DNA of 64,000 nucleotides, taken from Pempheris klunzingeri. Lineage: Eukaryota; Chordata; Actinopteri; Acropomatiformes; Pempheridae. Below are positions 1 through 31,239 of the stretch, in pieces. Every line of letters begins with the position of its first letter. The first letter of the stretch is position 1. The notes under the pieces are model-generated. The model saw only the letters and a list, made by a program, of their open reading frames with translations. It was not told the DNA's origin and did not search any database. Position numbers and translations under genes: made by a program. Where the stretch lies: assembly GCF_042242105.1 (NCBI RefSeq), contig NC_092018.1:25476167-25540166 (forward strand). The letters run 5' to 3'.

Positions 1-3000
1 AACAGACAGAGTCTCAACTGGAATAGGGAAAAGCACTGTTATCCTCTCAGTGTGGGCTCAGCACGAAGAGAAGGGGCATGTGACTTCAGTGCTCTGTTTG
101 CCAGATGGTGGGGGAAGGCAAAGACCTCGGCATGGTGACCCCAGTTTACACAAATTCTCACAACAGACGCTGCTGAGAAATAGTTAAGCATTTTACTATC
201 TTGTCAACTTCCCCAAACCTTTCTTTGTGAAGCAGTAACCTCCTTCTATAGTAAACAAATGCCTGCCACTGTTCAGGTGCCTAACACTTTTTAAGCTCCA
301 GTGCAAACATCAAATAAGAACAAAGACACAAATTATTGGCGAGAAAACGCTGCAGACACATCCTGAAGAGCTGCTACTGTAAAATATGCCAATGAATTCA
401 AAATAGTTTGTTATTGTCAGTCAGTGAGACACAACTTGACCAAAGTGTGGCAACATTGTCACTAAGGAGCATCAGACGATCCCATTAAATCTAGGAGGAG
501 CACCCTTAGAGTTGATGTGTCACCTAACTTTGATCGGAATTGCTAAATACAGTTCAAAATGATGCTACTGTATATCACATAGGTTGCGCCATGCTTAAAT
601 GGATAGATAGGTACATGTGGTTTCCTCCTTAACAACAAACAGAAAATAGACAAATGGGATTGAAACAGAAGAGATATTCAGTTAGTGAGCAGGTAGGGAA
701 ATGTCCATGTTCTACTGTATGGTAGAACTATACAGTTAGTATAGTAGATCCACCTCCAGTGTGCGGACTGGGCTCATCCGTGCTCTTGTGTTGACGCTCC
801 TCAGGACAGCTCCAGTGATTACAATTAAGCCAGCTCTTATCCCTGGACATAATCAAGGCAGGCCACTGTGCAGAGGGCGGGGTTAATCCTCAAGACCAGA
901 GTCTGGTAGAGAAGGGGGGGGGGTGTCGTGGTGGTAGGTGCAGCGTATGGACAGACAGACAGATGAGCAGATACATGAGGTTCTGTTTGGTTACTGTCTC
1001 AAGTGGAAGCCATCAAATTAATGCCACATTAGCATACACTCCATGGAAATATTCAGTACAGGTCTGTGTGCGGGTGTGTGTGTGTTTTGCAAGGGGAATA
1101 TAAAGGTATACAGCTATATACACCGAGGGAGGGGGAGGGAGTGGAGAGACAGGTTTCGGGAATATTCAGGAGAGGAATTCAATCAGCGCTCTGTGTTAAT
1201 GCAGAGCCCATGACACAGGGAGGGCATCAGAGAGGGGAGTGGATTATCAGCGAGTCAGCGTGTTACAAAGCACAGGCCAGCTGATGTTCTAATAACAACG
1301 CCACCCGAGGTCCCAGCAATTGGGTAGGGAGATTGTGCCACGAAAATCTAATTTAAAACCCATTTTGACATAAGCGTCATCGTATGTCTGCACTGACCCT
1401 GGCATTTAAGGACACAACATAGCATCAGACTGAGGAAAAAATGAAAGCTACTGAGTATGACTCATTATAATAACAAACGGCTGTAGACTGAAATTATCTC
1501 CACTGATATAAACAGGGTCATGATGGGAGAAGGGAAGACTTCTTCACAGGCATGCACTTAAATTGGTAGTTTGTATGGACCAAATCAAACCAAAGATGAT
1601 ACTGTGATAACATTTTGAGGATTGGTACCGCTTTCATACTATGTAAACTAATCTAAGGCTATCCTTAGAAGTGAGATACAGGCCAAGCAAGTAGAGGCAT
1701 TCATTCTTCATTACACTCAGCTACAACTGACAAATGTATCACTTAACGTTAGTGCAATATTTAAAAGCAGGACAATACATGTGGGCAATATCACATGAAA
1801 CTGCACATTACAGCTCACATCCTGGTCTCACACTGTGATATCAATATTCTAACAATGAATCTCCCAGTTGTACCCAAACTCACTCAGCTGGAAAATGAGT
1901 ATTTGAGATTTTAGCTCAAATGGAAAAACAGTACAGCTATGAAAAAAGGAGGCTGAACAAAAAAATGTGAGTGTTACAGTACAGGCTGCAGTTTAGAGGA
2001 TCATGGCTTCATTGCTGGGTAAAACAGAGTGGACCAAAAAAGTGTGGCTACTAGTTTTTATTCTGTTTAATGAAAAAAGAAGAAAACGAGAGAAGGCTCA
2101 ATAAATAAAATGGAAATCAAATGAGACAAAAAAAAAAAAAAAAGAAATGAGGTTTGTCACCTCCGTTAGCAGTTAGCAGGGATTCTCAGCACACGGATCT
2201 GAGTATCAATGACATAATGTTGTTTGTCAGCTACAAAACCATTCAAATACATCCTTGTAGTGTGTGAAGTGGGAAAGAAATACTATGTTAAATTACCTAT
2301 ATAAATACATCCTATTGGACCCAATTCTAGTTTTTATAATCTTAGCTAAAACTATCTAAAAGACTGAAGCCTAAAACATTTGACTCTGCGTGGCTCTCTT
2401 ACAGTTTGGATTATGTATATTTAACCTATACCATTTTTACACATAAGTTACACTAGGCCACAATTATCTTTATCATTCTTGGCAAAAAGAGCTCAGTTAA
2501 CCGTAAAAGTAGGCTTATAACAAAGGTTATAGGCTTATGACAAATAAGCGTTGCAAATCATGTCTTGGGACCTCACTCATTTTCCACCAGCTTAACAGAA
2601 ACTCACACAAAAGAAAAGCTTAACATATTTTGTACACATCACAAAATCCCCTTGCTGAAACAAAGCCACACTGTCTACCTTTCACAAAACTTCTATATTT
2701 AACCCCTTGACAGAGGCAATCGATACAATTCTAACACAGTCGTGCAGTCACGTTGTGTTTGCCCAGCCCAAACAAAGACATGAGTTATAGCCTTTGCAGG
2801 ACGGGCAATGTAGAACAGGTGCCAAGACACCAGAGCAGTGCCAGGATGGGTGGCTGAGGGGCTGGGGAGTGGGAAGGCCAGGGAGGTTGGAGGTGCATGT
2901 TAATCACCTCAGGAGCAGGAGGCAGAGCTCTGCAGGTGTCTGTCCCACAAAGGACCATTCACTCTGGGTCCGAACTAGCTTTCCCCTGACCACTCGCTAT

Positions 3001-6000
3001 CACAGACCGCTTCAGTCAGCTCACAACAGCCGCAAAACACAGTCCAGGAATGATTTAACACCGCAGAGCGACTCTGAATCACAATCATATGTAGTCTCTA
3101 TATGTAGTAAATACATACGGAGACACTCACAGGGAACAAGGCTGCGAGAGTCACTTCAAATAACACATCAGCATCGTCCTAGTTTGGCCGGTAATTACCT
3201 CTCTATGTCACTCAGCCATGAATGATGCATACATTTTGAACACAACTACGACTTTGAATGCATTGAGCTTAAGGGTGTGAAAAATTATCATGTTTGCCCT
3301 TACTGAACTGGCAAACACATAATACAAATCCTATACAACACAGCCGCTGCTCGATAATTCCCATGCACACTCAGTAATGAAATGCTACACTGACCATGAA
3401 ACTATAATGAGGTAGGCATAAGGCTAATATGATTAAAATAACAATGGCTCTCAATGTCGAGCCGTGATATATTTAGGTGTATATGCAAAGGGTCATTTCA
3501 AGAGGTGATTTCTTCTCTGTTATTAGTGCCGTAACCACAGTATTGTTCAAAAGGCCACAATGCAGCTTATAAATTATGTCCTGCACCCTAAAGGTCCAAC
3601 ACACCTATCGTCCACCCGCACAGGAGTTTTCACTCCCTGTGCCTGTACAGACTTGTGAGGAGTGTACAGGCTGTGCTGGATCGTTCCAGCTAGTTTTGTT
3701 ACACTTGTTAAGGTGGGAGATGTTTGGTGACGTCGTGTAAATCCAGCATATGTCCGGCCCAGCTTCAAGCCGAGCAGAAGTCTCATCAGACACACTAATT
3801 GAGAGCACCTGTGTGTATTTGCAGGGTCTCTCTGGGTAATGTGGGGGCTCAAAATAACAACAGGGCTTTTTCACAGCATAGGTGTCATTAATAATATTAA
3901 CGAGGGCTGTTTCAGGGCTGTGATGAGTCAAAATGCCTGGTGTGAAAAATTGGGTTTCAGCATTAATTAACAGTTAAAATAACATTCTTTTTTTTTGATG
4001 GGGGAAAAGAATCTGAAACACAATATTTGGTGAGATTTTCTTTCATCGTGTAAAATGTAAATCAAAATGTAAGCCAACTTTTTGTTGTTGTTTTAGCAGT
4101 TCAAGTCCCTTTATTCCTGTTCCTATATCAGTGCATACTGCAAGCTTTGAAAACCCTCAATTCATGGAAAAATGTATTTCAACCAATTTCAAAAATGACA
4201 AAGAAAAAACCAAAGTGGGATCAATAGGGCTCTGGACAACTCAAGAGACCATTTCCCTTTTTACTGCTGGTGAGCTTTATGTTGTGACTAAAATAGCTGG
4301 CTGGCCAAATACCAAACACTTGGCTGTAAAGGAAATAGGGTGGATAGTTCACTGAGATACAGATATTTACTTCTCTGGAGTGGTAAAGAATTAGCGGCTG
4401 TAAATGATCCATCTTTAATGTTGGTCGCAACATGAAAAAAGACAATATGATAAAAACTCCAGGAGGAAACGTATAAAATTTCACCACCAAACATTTTGTG
4501 GGTTAATCGTGCTTATAAAGGTAGAGATGACTGCTTGGTTTGTCACTCAGCACTTGAAGATTCTGCATTGCAAATTGTACTCCATCCAGAAAAGACTAAA
4601 TCTCTGTTAGGAATGCTCATTGTCTGGATGTTTTTGCCTTGAAATACCCATGGTCTACTGCAATGCCTTGCAACTGTTATTGCAGTGTGTTGCAAAACCA
4701 ATTAATGCATGGAGACGTTCTTTTTCTACTGTTTACTACTCTGCTTTTTCAAGTGCCATGAGGACTTCTGATTTAAACAACATCACAAAATAGTGGCTAC
4801 TGGCTGTTTTGACACAGAAATATTGATATTTTATCCTTCTGGAAACATGACTGTGAAAAAGCCAAGACCTTTATGGCCCTCATCACATAAAACAACCTTC
4901 TTGAAACATTTCACGCAGGTGCGAGAGCACAGGACCAGTCAATATCCACAACCCTCATAGAGCAGCTACTGTATTCATTGTCTTGTACCGGTAGATAACT
5001 CCATCACTCCCACTACCACAATAATTCATTCAATGGTGGAATATGGCAAATGTTTCTCATTACCCCACATTAAAATGCATGCAAATGTTCTGTAATGACT
5101 ACAGAAGAGCATATAAAAATGATTTCTGACTACAACATTGCCGAAAGAAGTGAAGTGGGTGGTTCAGTTGCCTTTCAACCATAATCTTGCTCTATGACTC
5201 TCCGTTCCATTGCTGCAGGAGCGCTAAGACATGAATAATTACCTGTAATCCACTTGCGACCACCTGTCCAAGGTGCACCCCCTTTAGTCCACTGCATGCA
5301 GGGAGAGGCCCCAGCCCGGCACACTTTAACAGTTTAGGCAGGCAATGTAAAAAATGGATGGACGCCTGTTTTCAGACAAGGGAATCGCACTCCGATAATG
5401 CCATGGTAAGTCAGTTCCTGCAGACTTGAGACAAAGACAGGATCTGACAGTAACCAGCTTCTACATTTATATCCAAATTGTTAACATGCTGCAGGGCTGA
5501 CAGTTAGGAACACTACATCTTCTTCAGGCATAGGACTTCCTAATAAATTAGTGCATTAGAGCATGAGCTGCTCTTGAGATTAAAACTGACCTCAAGTCTT
5601 GTCAAGTCCATTAGAAAATGACATTTTAACTTTTAAGATCCCCAAATGGTAAAACAAGAATTGAACAGAATGTCTGTTTTAAAGAGGCAGGCTCCAGCTG
5701 GGGAATATAAAAACATGTAGTTATGTGCTTGCCCAAACATGCCGCTATGCTGATGGTCATTTTCTTTTTAACTGCTGATTGTTTTAATGAATTTTAATAA
5801 CTGTTTTCTTTGCCTCTGGAAAAACTGAATTCATACCAGAGGACAAGATAAAGTTGTTGTGTTTTGTCAGCAAACAGGGAAGTGTGTGATAACTTAAGCA
5901 GCAAACAAATAAAATCTGATTTTTTACTAGCATTCACATGGTCGCAGCTTTCACCACTTTCGACCTTTGATGCATGTCTTACGCCCCCCCTCTCTCCCCC

Positions 6001-7500
6001 ATTTTCTGTCCCTCTCTCCCTACATTAAAGGCATAAAAATATTATTAATTAATTATTAATATAACCAAATATTAGCATTTATGTGAAGTCTTCTATTTAC
6101 CCCTGGTAACAGGGCATTTTTGTTTTCAGCACAGTCACAGGTGGTGTGGAAATTCTACCGTCCAGAGACTGCTCCATGTTTGAGTTGCAAATATTGTGTG
6201 TTCCGAATGAGCTACTTCCTGATTGCCAATCAGCCAAAAACTGTATTCTGTGAAAGTGAGGATGTGCTTACATCTGAGGAGCCTTTGCAAATAGCACTGG
6301 TATGAACCCATTAACAGGCTTACCATATGCAATGGGTGAAATGTTTCAGAATTTACAAACTGTTGGAATGCAACATCGGCTTCAGGTAAGAACTCAGTCT
6401 GTAACCAGGTCTGAATTTAGAATAGACTGGTCCCTACGGACACTGAGCAGTGTACAGTGTACTGCATTCACAAGTAGAAACATGCAACAACACAAAATCA
6501 TTCTAAAAGCTTCTGATTTAATTTGACTTTGGTCAAAAACCATCCATGGAAATAAATGACAAGATAAAAGTATGTGGTCACTGCTGCACTGCGATTCTCA
6601 ATTCTGCCTGACTATGTCTAAAGTGCCCTAATGGCTCGAACTTCTCCATTCATGTGATCAGTGAGAGACCTTGGCTGAAGTCAGGAAATCTTTGAAACAG
6701 AAGTGATCCAAAACAGCTTTCGCAGCAAAGATTTCCCTTCTTAAATGACCCCTTTGCAGACACAGTGCATCTTGAAGGCTATTGAATGAGTTGTCTGGCG
6801 AAATCTGGAGCACCTGGCCTCAGTGCTCACTACCACACAGCCTGACTCCCTGCACCTGCAGCCCTTCCTCTGGTTTTGCTTAGGTTTTCGTTCCATAGCC
6901 TACTTCACACCACACTCCACACACAGTTATGCTATGCCACTATCTAACTTAAAAATCAATCCAAATTTAGCGCTGCATTTCCATTTTTACTCCGCCGTGT
7001 CCCCCCACAGGCAGGGCTATGACAGTGTGTGAATTAGAAACCATATGAAGTACCTCCATAAAATTGTCATTAAAGTCTGTCATCATCTTCCCTACATCGC
7101 ACCCAAAGGGTGTTCAGCTGCTTCATGCAATGACCAAAGTAAACTAATATATGGACCAACAGGGTTTCATCATCCATCTGCAAATCACACCAGATCTCTT
7201 TCTAAAATGTATCTTGATATATTTAAAATACCACATTCTTCATTAACCACATTGAGGCTGTATTCTATGGCTGGGCTAAGCACATCTGCCACACTGACAG
7301 CAGCCCTACTAAATCAAATTCAACTGCAAGCTCCTTGCGGCAGCGTGCGATGAGTATTTCAAAGGTTCTGTACAGAAGACAGTCACACTCATGTAAATGC
7401 AAATTAAATGCACATGCTCGCCGTTAATTGCTATAATTGCCTTCAACCACATCCTGAGGCCCTTAGCGCCAGCGGGGTGTGGAGAGGCTGACCAGAGCCA
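1..7500. other. gene-free stretch, AT-rich
   Basis: I find no exon of a known protein here on either strand; the open frames are short and look like nothing I recognise. Visible contents are an A-tract at about 2130-2144, a degenerate repeat relic at about 5255-5365 and a pyrimidine-rich patch near 5980-6020. In human 22q11.2 the neighbour on this side of TANGO2 is ARVCF on the opposite strand. By synteny this could therefore be an arvcf 5' intron or upstream DNA, but nothing in the sequence proves it. Confidence 0.5.
5255..5365 (+). repeat. degenerate interspersed repeat relic
   Basis: The text running from the steps near 5258 to the ending AAAAATGGATGGA near 5350-5363, with 'gaggccccagcc' inside, resembles a very common teleost repeat tail. 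That tail reads roughly 'gataggctccagcc...gcgaccc...aaaatggatgga'. This copy is strongly diverged. The family assignment is from memory of the motif; I cannot name its class. Confidence 0.5.
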
Positions 7501-8560
7501 ATCAAAGTCCGCTGAGAACTTCATTTGAGGCTCGGTAATGGCCTGAGCTCGGGCCCTTGTTTTGAAGCACTCAGTCATTCTGGCGGTTACTCACATGGGA
7601 CACGAACACCGCGCTGCTAACCCACCGACGCCGTCAGTCCGGCCACCGACAGCCAAATAAGGTAATTAGAGGGGAGAACCCGGAAGACTCTCCATGGCAA
7701 CCCGCTCCCAAACAGGAGGGGCAAAACAATGGACGAGCGGGGATGACATGATTGACAGGTCGTTGCGGCTGGCGCTCGCTGCATTCATTAGCGATATGAG
7801 CTCCCAGCAACACACGCAGACACAGAATACGGTGATATTATCGATGGATTTCATGCAAAAAGCTTTACAGCAGCAGTTGCACACATTAAAAACACGCCGA
7901 ATATCTAACAAAAGCGTCATAAATCTTCTCCAACACACCGGGTCCGTGTGTCCTCATCAATATGCCTCCTCCGAGCACCTGCTCACTTCAGAGAGAGGGA
8001 GCCGGTTTATTTCCACTTTACACGGGAATTGCATTGTTTATTATTATTACATTGCTGTCACGCCCTCCTCCTCCTGAGTTGTAATGGCACAGGCTAAAAC
8101 TTGGCTTTGCAAGATAATCACCACATGGATTTGCCGTGTCGATGTTACCTCTGGTCCTCCTGTTCCTCGTTGTTCTCAAAGGCGAGCAGACTCTCCGGTG
8201 TGATGTGCGGTAGTCCGAGCCTCGGCCCAGCACCGTTATTCTGGGAGCAACTTGGCGGCTGCGGTGGACACTTGTGTTACAACCGGGGAAACCTCACATC
8301 GGAGCTACTTGTCAGGCTGCTGCTCACGCGTCCCCTCCGTCACGCGCCACACGCAAAGAGAGGAAAAAAAAAAAAAAAAAAAAAAAACCCGAAGTATGCT
8401 AACTGGTTTAAAAGTTAGTTCCTGCACTGGACTACGGTTAATTCTGACTAATTAGTGCCTGCGCCGTCCTGCTGTATGAAAGGCAGAGCAGCCTCTATCC
8501 CTCTCATCCACAACAGAGCTGGATGCTGTCCGTCACAGCAAGTGTCTCCGCCCCATCACC
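7500..8560. promoter_or_regulatory. CpG-richer block, candidate promoter (possibly arvcf)
   Basis: Against AT-rich surroundings this block has many CG dinucleotides (7590-7650, 8130-8350 and 8455-8580) and a 24-base A-run at 8364-8387. No open frame gives a recognisable protein. Placement upstream of tango2 and human synteny suggest the first exon and promoter of arvcf on the minus strand. This is inference only. Confidence 0.3.
8364..8387 (+). repeat. poly(A) mononucleotide run (24 bp)
   Basis: An uninterrupted run of A inside the CpG-richer block; it could be the tail of a retroposed copy or simple slippage. Confidence 0.9.
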
Positions 8561-9479
8561 ACCCGCACGGTGTTGGAGGAAATGTGCGACTGATTCTTTA
8601 TGATGATTTAGAATTAATAATCAAGTAATTTACTGTTATTGGTGCGTAATCAAAGCTGTAATTACTGATGGAAAAATATAATTCAGTCAACCTGGCCATT
8701 AAATGCCACAAAACACAGAATATTAGTTCAGTCACATGTATCAGGGTTTTTTTTTTCCAGTTTGTTTTAGTTATTTTTTTTTTAATTGTATGTCATCATT
8801 TCCTCTGTTTTCTATTTTTCTAGGTAAAACTAGGAACAACTATTGTTATAATTCAATAGTGCTTGTGGTATCGTCAAGTCAGCTTACATACAAAAGAAAA
8901 CGTGTAGTGAATATTATTTTCAAAATAAGAGTTTTCAAAGCGACACAAAACACCAGAGGAAAGCACATACAGTAGCCTACAAGATAAATCTGTGCAGAAG
9001 AAATTCATTGGTTTTATTATTATTATTATTTGATTATTATTTGGGTTTAGTTTACATTTTAAGATGGACAACCTTGAAGAATTATAATATTTGGTAAGCA
9101 CTGGATTGCGTATTTGTTGTATTTGTTCAGCCTATCCATTTTCTTATTATTTATTTATGTTTCTAAATTGCCCTATAAGCCCCAAATTAATGTGTCATAC
9201 AGCACTGAAACTCGTGTGCATCATTGGGAGGGATGAAACCAAAAGTGATAAGAAAAACCTCTGATTTTATCATATCAAAAAGTTGATCCGTGGACCTAAT
9301 AAAGATATTTTCAAAAAGCTGTATACTAAAAGTTTTCGTCTGGTTAAAAGCTCAATCAATATTTTAAACCACCAAAACGTGTTTATTATATCAATGCTTT
9401 TATTTTGAAGTAGTATAACCGGAAAAGCAGTCATTACTGTTTACTGTTAACTTGCCGATCATTATAGAGACTAGTAAAC

Positions 9480-9703
9480 CATGTATGCTGTAAATTGACC
9501 AATCAGAGCGAATTTCAGGGTTTTGGTGGAAGTGCGCTCGTTTTAAGTATGTACAGTGCCCGGGTGGGCGGGATTGGGGACAACGCACGGAGAATAAACC
9601 CTAACTCCCGCTGTAGAGGCTTATGGGACGACTGGAGACTCAAATCCAGGTCACTCGATGTGAGCACTTCCTCTCAGCTGTCAACATCGACCGTAACGGG
9701 ACA
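9480..9703 (+). promoter_or_regulatory. tango2: tango2 promoter and non-coding first exon
   Basis: A CCAAT box (9499-9503) is followed by a CG-containing stretch and a good splice donor, ACA|GTGAGT, at 9703/9704. The next exon has an acceptor ending TTTGTCAG at 10682 and holds the start codon, so a non-coding exon 1 ending at 9703 is the simplest model. The transcription start is not determined. Confidence 0.5.
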
Positions 9704-10688
9704 GTGAGTGCAACTAGCCGACACTACTCAGCAGTCAATTGTGTACAAGACAACAGGCAAACAATTAGCTGAGCAAACACTATTTCCAGTCTCGTGTGTT
9801 GCGCGTAACTAATTTTAGGTAGGTAGGTAAAGTTTGCTTGGTTTGTCTCGGTGTCATGGCTAACTTATGTCATTGGCTTTAGTAATGCTAACGTTAGCTA
9901 CGTTTTGCAGGGGTTACCAAGTTACGCTGGGTCTGCTGTTAGCGGTAGAAGTAGCCACATGCAGCTACAGCGTTATTTAATCGCCGTTTGTTCTGTAAGG
10001 AAAGACTTGTGTGTTATTAGCCGTGTACGTAACACACCGAGGCTATGCTATGTGGCTAGCTCATGTTGAAGCAGCACTGTAGCGACCAGCGTTATTAATA
10101 GCTTGACACGTTGCTAACGTTTTTTCACTTATTCAACACAGTTGTATTAAATCGTCAGCATTTGCAGTCAGTGTTAAAGACCAAATCACGTGGCTGTAGT
10201 GGTACCCTGCCTTAGCACATCATTGAATGACACTGTGACTCATGGATGAGCTTGTGTACGCCTCTTACTTAATTGCGACCTTAGCACTCATTACAGTTAT
10301 AAAGAATGATAAAGATAATAAATCTCTGTGATATTAACACTTGCTATTCTGAACGTGGGTCAGCTTCACAGGCGTACACAGCATGCACTCTGGCTGCTCC
10401 ATTTGTTTGCCCTACAGCCAAGTACACAATGTAAGTATTGAAATGATCACTGTTTAGTGAAGTATATGTATGTATTTCCTCCACTTGTGAGCTCTGTGGA
10501 TACACAGAAGAAAACCTGTAGCTGCTGTTATCTCTTTCTGTACAAGAATGCACAACTTAAATAAACCTAGGCCACGATCCTGCTTCACAACATTTATGCT
10601 GTGTCCACACTCCCACACATCTACACTGTCAAACACTAAACACAGGCGCTTGTTTCGCTGTCTGTTTCCTCCTCTTTGTCAGATATGA

Positions 10689-28550
<17,862 letters not shown>

Positions 28551-29368
28551 AGAAACTGATGGAGGAAACTCACTCTGTGCCTTTCTGCATCCCCTTTCCT
28601 CCCATCACCCCCACTTCCCCCGCCCCCCCTCCTCCAGCTGCACCTCACCGTCGCAGCTATGTGAACATGAAGACTGATCTGCACTTTTTCTACAGCTAGT
28701 CAGCGCTAGCTGCCTCATCTACACCAGTGACATGTATTTCTTATTCTTGATTTAAGTTAAAATGCATCTTTTGATAATGTGTGCTAATGTAAAAGATTGC
28801 CAAAGAACATTTATAGTTTTTTACCTACATAACAGCAGGGTGGGGTTGCATCAAAAAGTCTAATCCATTACAGATTGCTGGCAGCCTGCTTTGAACAGCA
28901 ATCAATACCTTTGTGCTCAAGATTATTTTAATGCAATCTAATTCATTCTTATCGGTGTAAGATTCTTTCCTTTAAATCCACAATGTGGAGTGAAATTAAG
29001 TTCCAGACTCCAATTATAAAAAGCGTCGTTTAGCTACAGCAGTTAAACAACAGCATTTTAATGTCAAAATCCTGCAAAGGTTTTCTGTTTCACACAATGA
29101 GAAGCCATAGTCACCAGCATTTTTCAATAGAATGTGTAATCCGATTTAAATTCACAGTAATTATGGTAGATTAGAGTTACCGACTACTTTTGACACTTCT
29201 CCTTACTGTAACCCTGTTACAGGTCATTCATTATGTATTCCCCAACCCTGCACAACACTAGTACTACCGTTGGCTACAACAGATATTTCAACTTTGATGC
29301 AAATAGTTTCAGGCACTGGATCTCTGACTGCTTCCATGGTAGATTAATACATATTACAGCTGTTTGAC

Positions 29369-29374
29369 AATAAA
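29369..29374 (+). terminator. tango2: tango2 poly(A) signal AATAAA
   Basis: First canonical AATAAA after the tango2 stop codon, implying a 3' UTR of about 0.8 kb. Another AATAAA follows near 29607, so a longer form is possible. Confidence 0.6.
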
Positions 29375-29394
29375 GACACTGTATCCAAACACTC

Positions 29395-30600
29395 ACATGT
29401 GCTTTACCAAATAATTATTGTTGTCTGCAATACACAAGTACGCTGTGAGGAACCCAATACCCCTCTATATCAAAAATCTCGGCTGGTTCCTCCTTTTACC
29501 ACATGTATTTTACAACACATGTTACTCTCACTAAACAGCCTGAAGGACACTATTAAGTGGTTTAGAAACTAAAACAGGAAAAGACCAGCTATCAGTAGTA
29601 ACCCTCAATAAATTCTTGAATAAGACTACTGAAGAGGCATTTAAATGACTATTTTGAACTGAGTGGTAATTCAATGAGGACAAACTTGGTTAATGTCACC
29701 TCTTCAGCTGTAGAGCCCACACCTTTTTCACATGCTTTGATCTACTGTCAGTTTTTGGAGATTTCATGAAGCCTTGTGGCTGTTCCAGCCAATGTCTTTA
29801 TTCTCTCTCAAAAAGCCATTAGGCCTTAGATGACATCCTCACAATGACAGAATTACAGACATGGCCAACATCACTACATTCATTTAAAATGTGTTGCTTT
29901 GAGAAGCAGCATCATTTATCTCAGCCTGTTCAAAATCTCCTTGAGTGACCTTGAAGCATATAAAGTAAACAATTATTTCAAGAAACCATCTCTACTATTC
30001 CTGTGTTTATAATAGAAGAAAAAGAAGAAATGAATTAAACTGAACGCTGGTTCTGCAGTCTTTACTTTACTGTTTCCTGTTGGTGAATAGTGACCCCAGC
30101 TGACAAATGGAGATATTGCAACTCACATGGCCCTCCCGTAATGTGACTGTAGGACAGGCATGAGTCTAATTAATTTATACTATAGGTGCAGAACATGCAC
30201 AGACACCATGATCTAGAAGATGAAAGCAGTAAAAAATAGAAAAGACAATTTATCAGACTAAGTATTGGCAACTTAAAGGTTTATGGCAACGCAGCATCTA
30301 CAGATCAACTCTTTCTTATACATACCTGACAAAGAAAATGGAATCATTATGATGATAGAGTATTTTTAATATAAAGAGCAAACGTAAACAGCCTTTTCAG
30401 ACCTTTCTGATGGAGACATACCACCACTTTTTGTCTTCTATACATTGCAGTGTCCTGTTTGTGGTGCAGAACCTGTGCAATAAAAACTACAGCTCCAAAA
30501 AGCCTCACGCCGACTGTGAAAGGAATCAAAGCAGAACATGTTTCCATCCTTCATGTCTTCGCTATTCAGGCGTTTACATGTCAACGTGTTGCTCATCGGA
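29395..30600. other. tango2-dgcr8 intergenic interval
   Basis: About 1.2 kb without recognisable coding, RNA or repeat features. It separates two genes on the same strand. Confidence 0.6.
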
Positions 30601-30619
30601 GCAAATGTGTAATGTTCTT

Positions 30620-30764
30620 CACGCTGATTGGTTCAATCATACCAGTAGCTGTCTCGCCGGGACGTTGTGATTGGTCCACTGATCGATCAATAATGAAAAA
30701 GCCGGTACTGGGAGGCGGGGCTTGGATGTTGGTTTGCCGCTGTGGTTTCCTTCAAGATGGCGGC
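30620..30764 (+). promoter_or_regulatory. dgcr8: dgcr8 core promoter elements: two CCAAT boxes, GC box, YY1-type site
   Basis: ATTGG (reverse CCAAT) occurs at 30627-30631 and 30670-30674, and a GC box GGAGGCGGGGC at 30711-30721. The perfect YY1-type site AAGATGGCGGC is at 30754-30764. There is no TATA box. YY1 sites just downstream of the start are usual for housekeeping RNA-processing genes, so transcription probably starts near 30720-30755. Confidence 0.6.
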
Positions 30765-30813
30765 GCTGCAGCTGAGGCAGTATGGCGGCGCGTCCAGAAT
30801 TCAAATAATTTAG
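30757..30813 (+). CDS. upstream ORF in dgcr8 5' leader (18 aa)
   Basis: The ATG inside the YY1-type site opens an 18-codon frame, MAALQLRQYGGASRIQII, then TAG, wholly inside the first non-coding exon (donor after 30861). Further short AUGs occur in the second leader segment, for example at 31262. If transcription starts upstream of 30757 this would damp translation. No evidence that the peptide is functional. Confidence 0.35.
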   Translation: MAALQLRQYGGASRIQII

Positions 30814-31239
30814 AAACGATAGTTAGGTGGCCAAACGGAGACAGTCGTGTCATATTTATCGGTAAGTATTTCCCGAATAAACTGTTAACAAGGTAGCTGA
30901 GCATTTCTGCGGACGCAAAGGTCTGTGCAAACTGGTGGTCGTTTGCTAGCATGTTAGCATTGATGTTAACGTTACCAGGGGCCCGCTGTGCAACTGGGGG
31001 CTGAACAGATGCGCTAAAACTCTCCTTTTCATCTCACGATAAATTTGGCTTTATTTGAATTTACATAAAGGTTGCTCATATTGCCAAGCAGGAGGACCTT
31101 TATGTTAGTTTGTCTAAGTTTGCGGCTACATAACGTTATTAGTAGTGGTAGCACGTTAAATATCCTGTCATATTACGCTTTTAGTCAGGAAGTTGCACTG
31201 ACTAACTCTGTTAACTCTCATTGATCCTTTTTTTTCTAG

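Noticed and set aside
30450-30896. 148-aa open frame on the plus strand over the dgcr8 promoter
   Set aside because: Spans promoter elements, the first exon and its donor; no recognisable domain.
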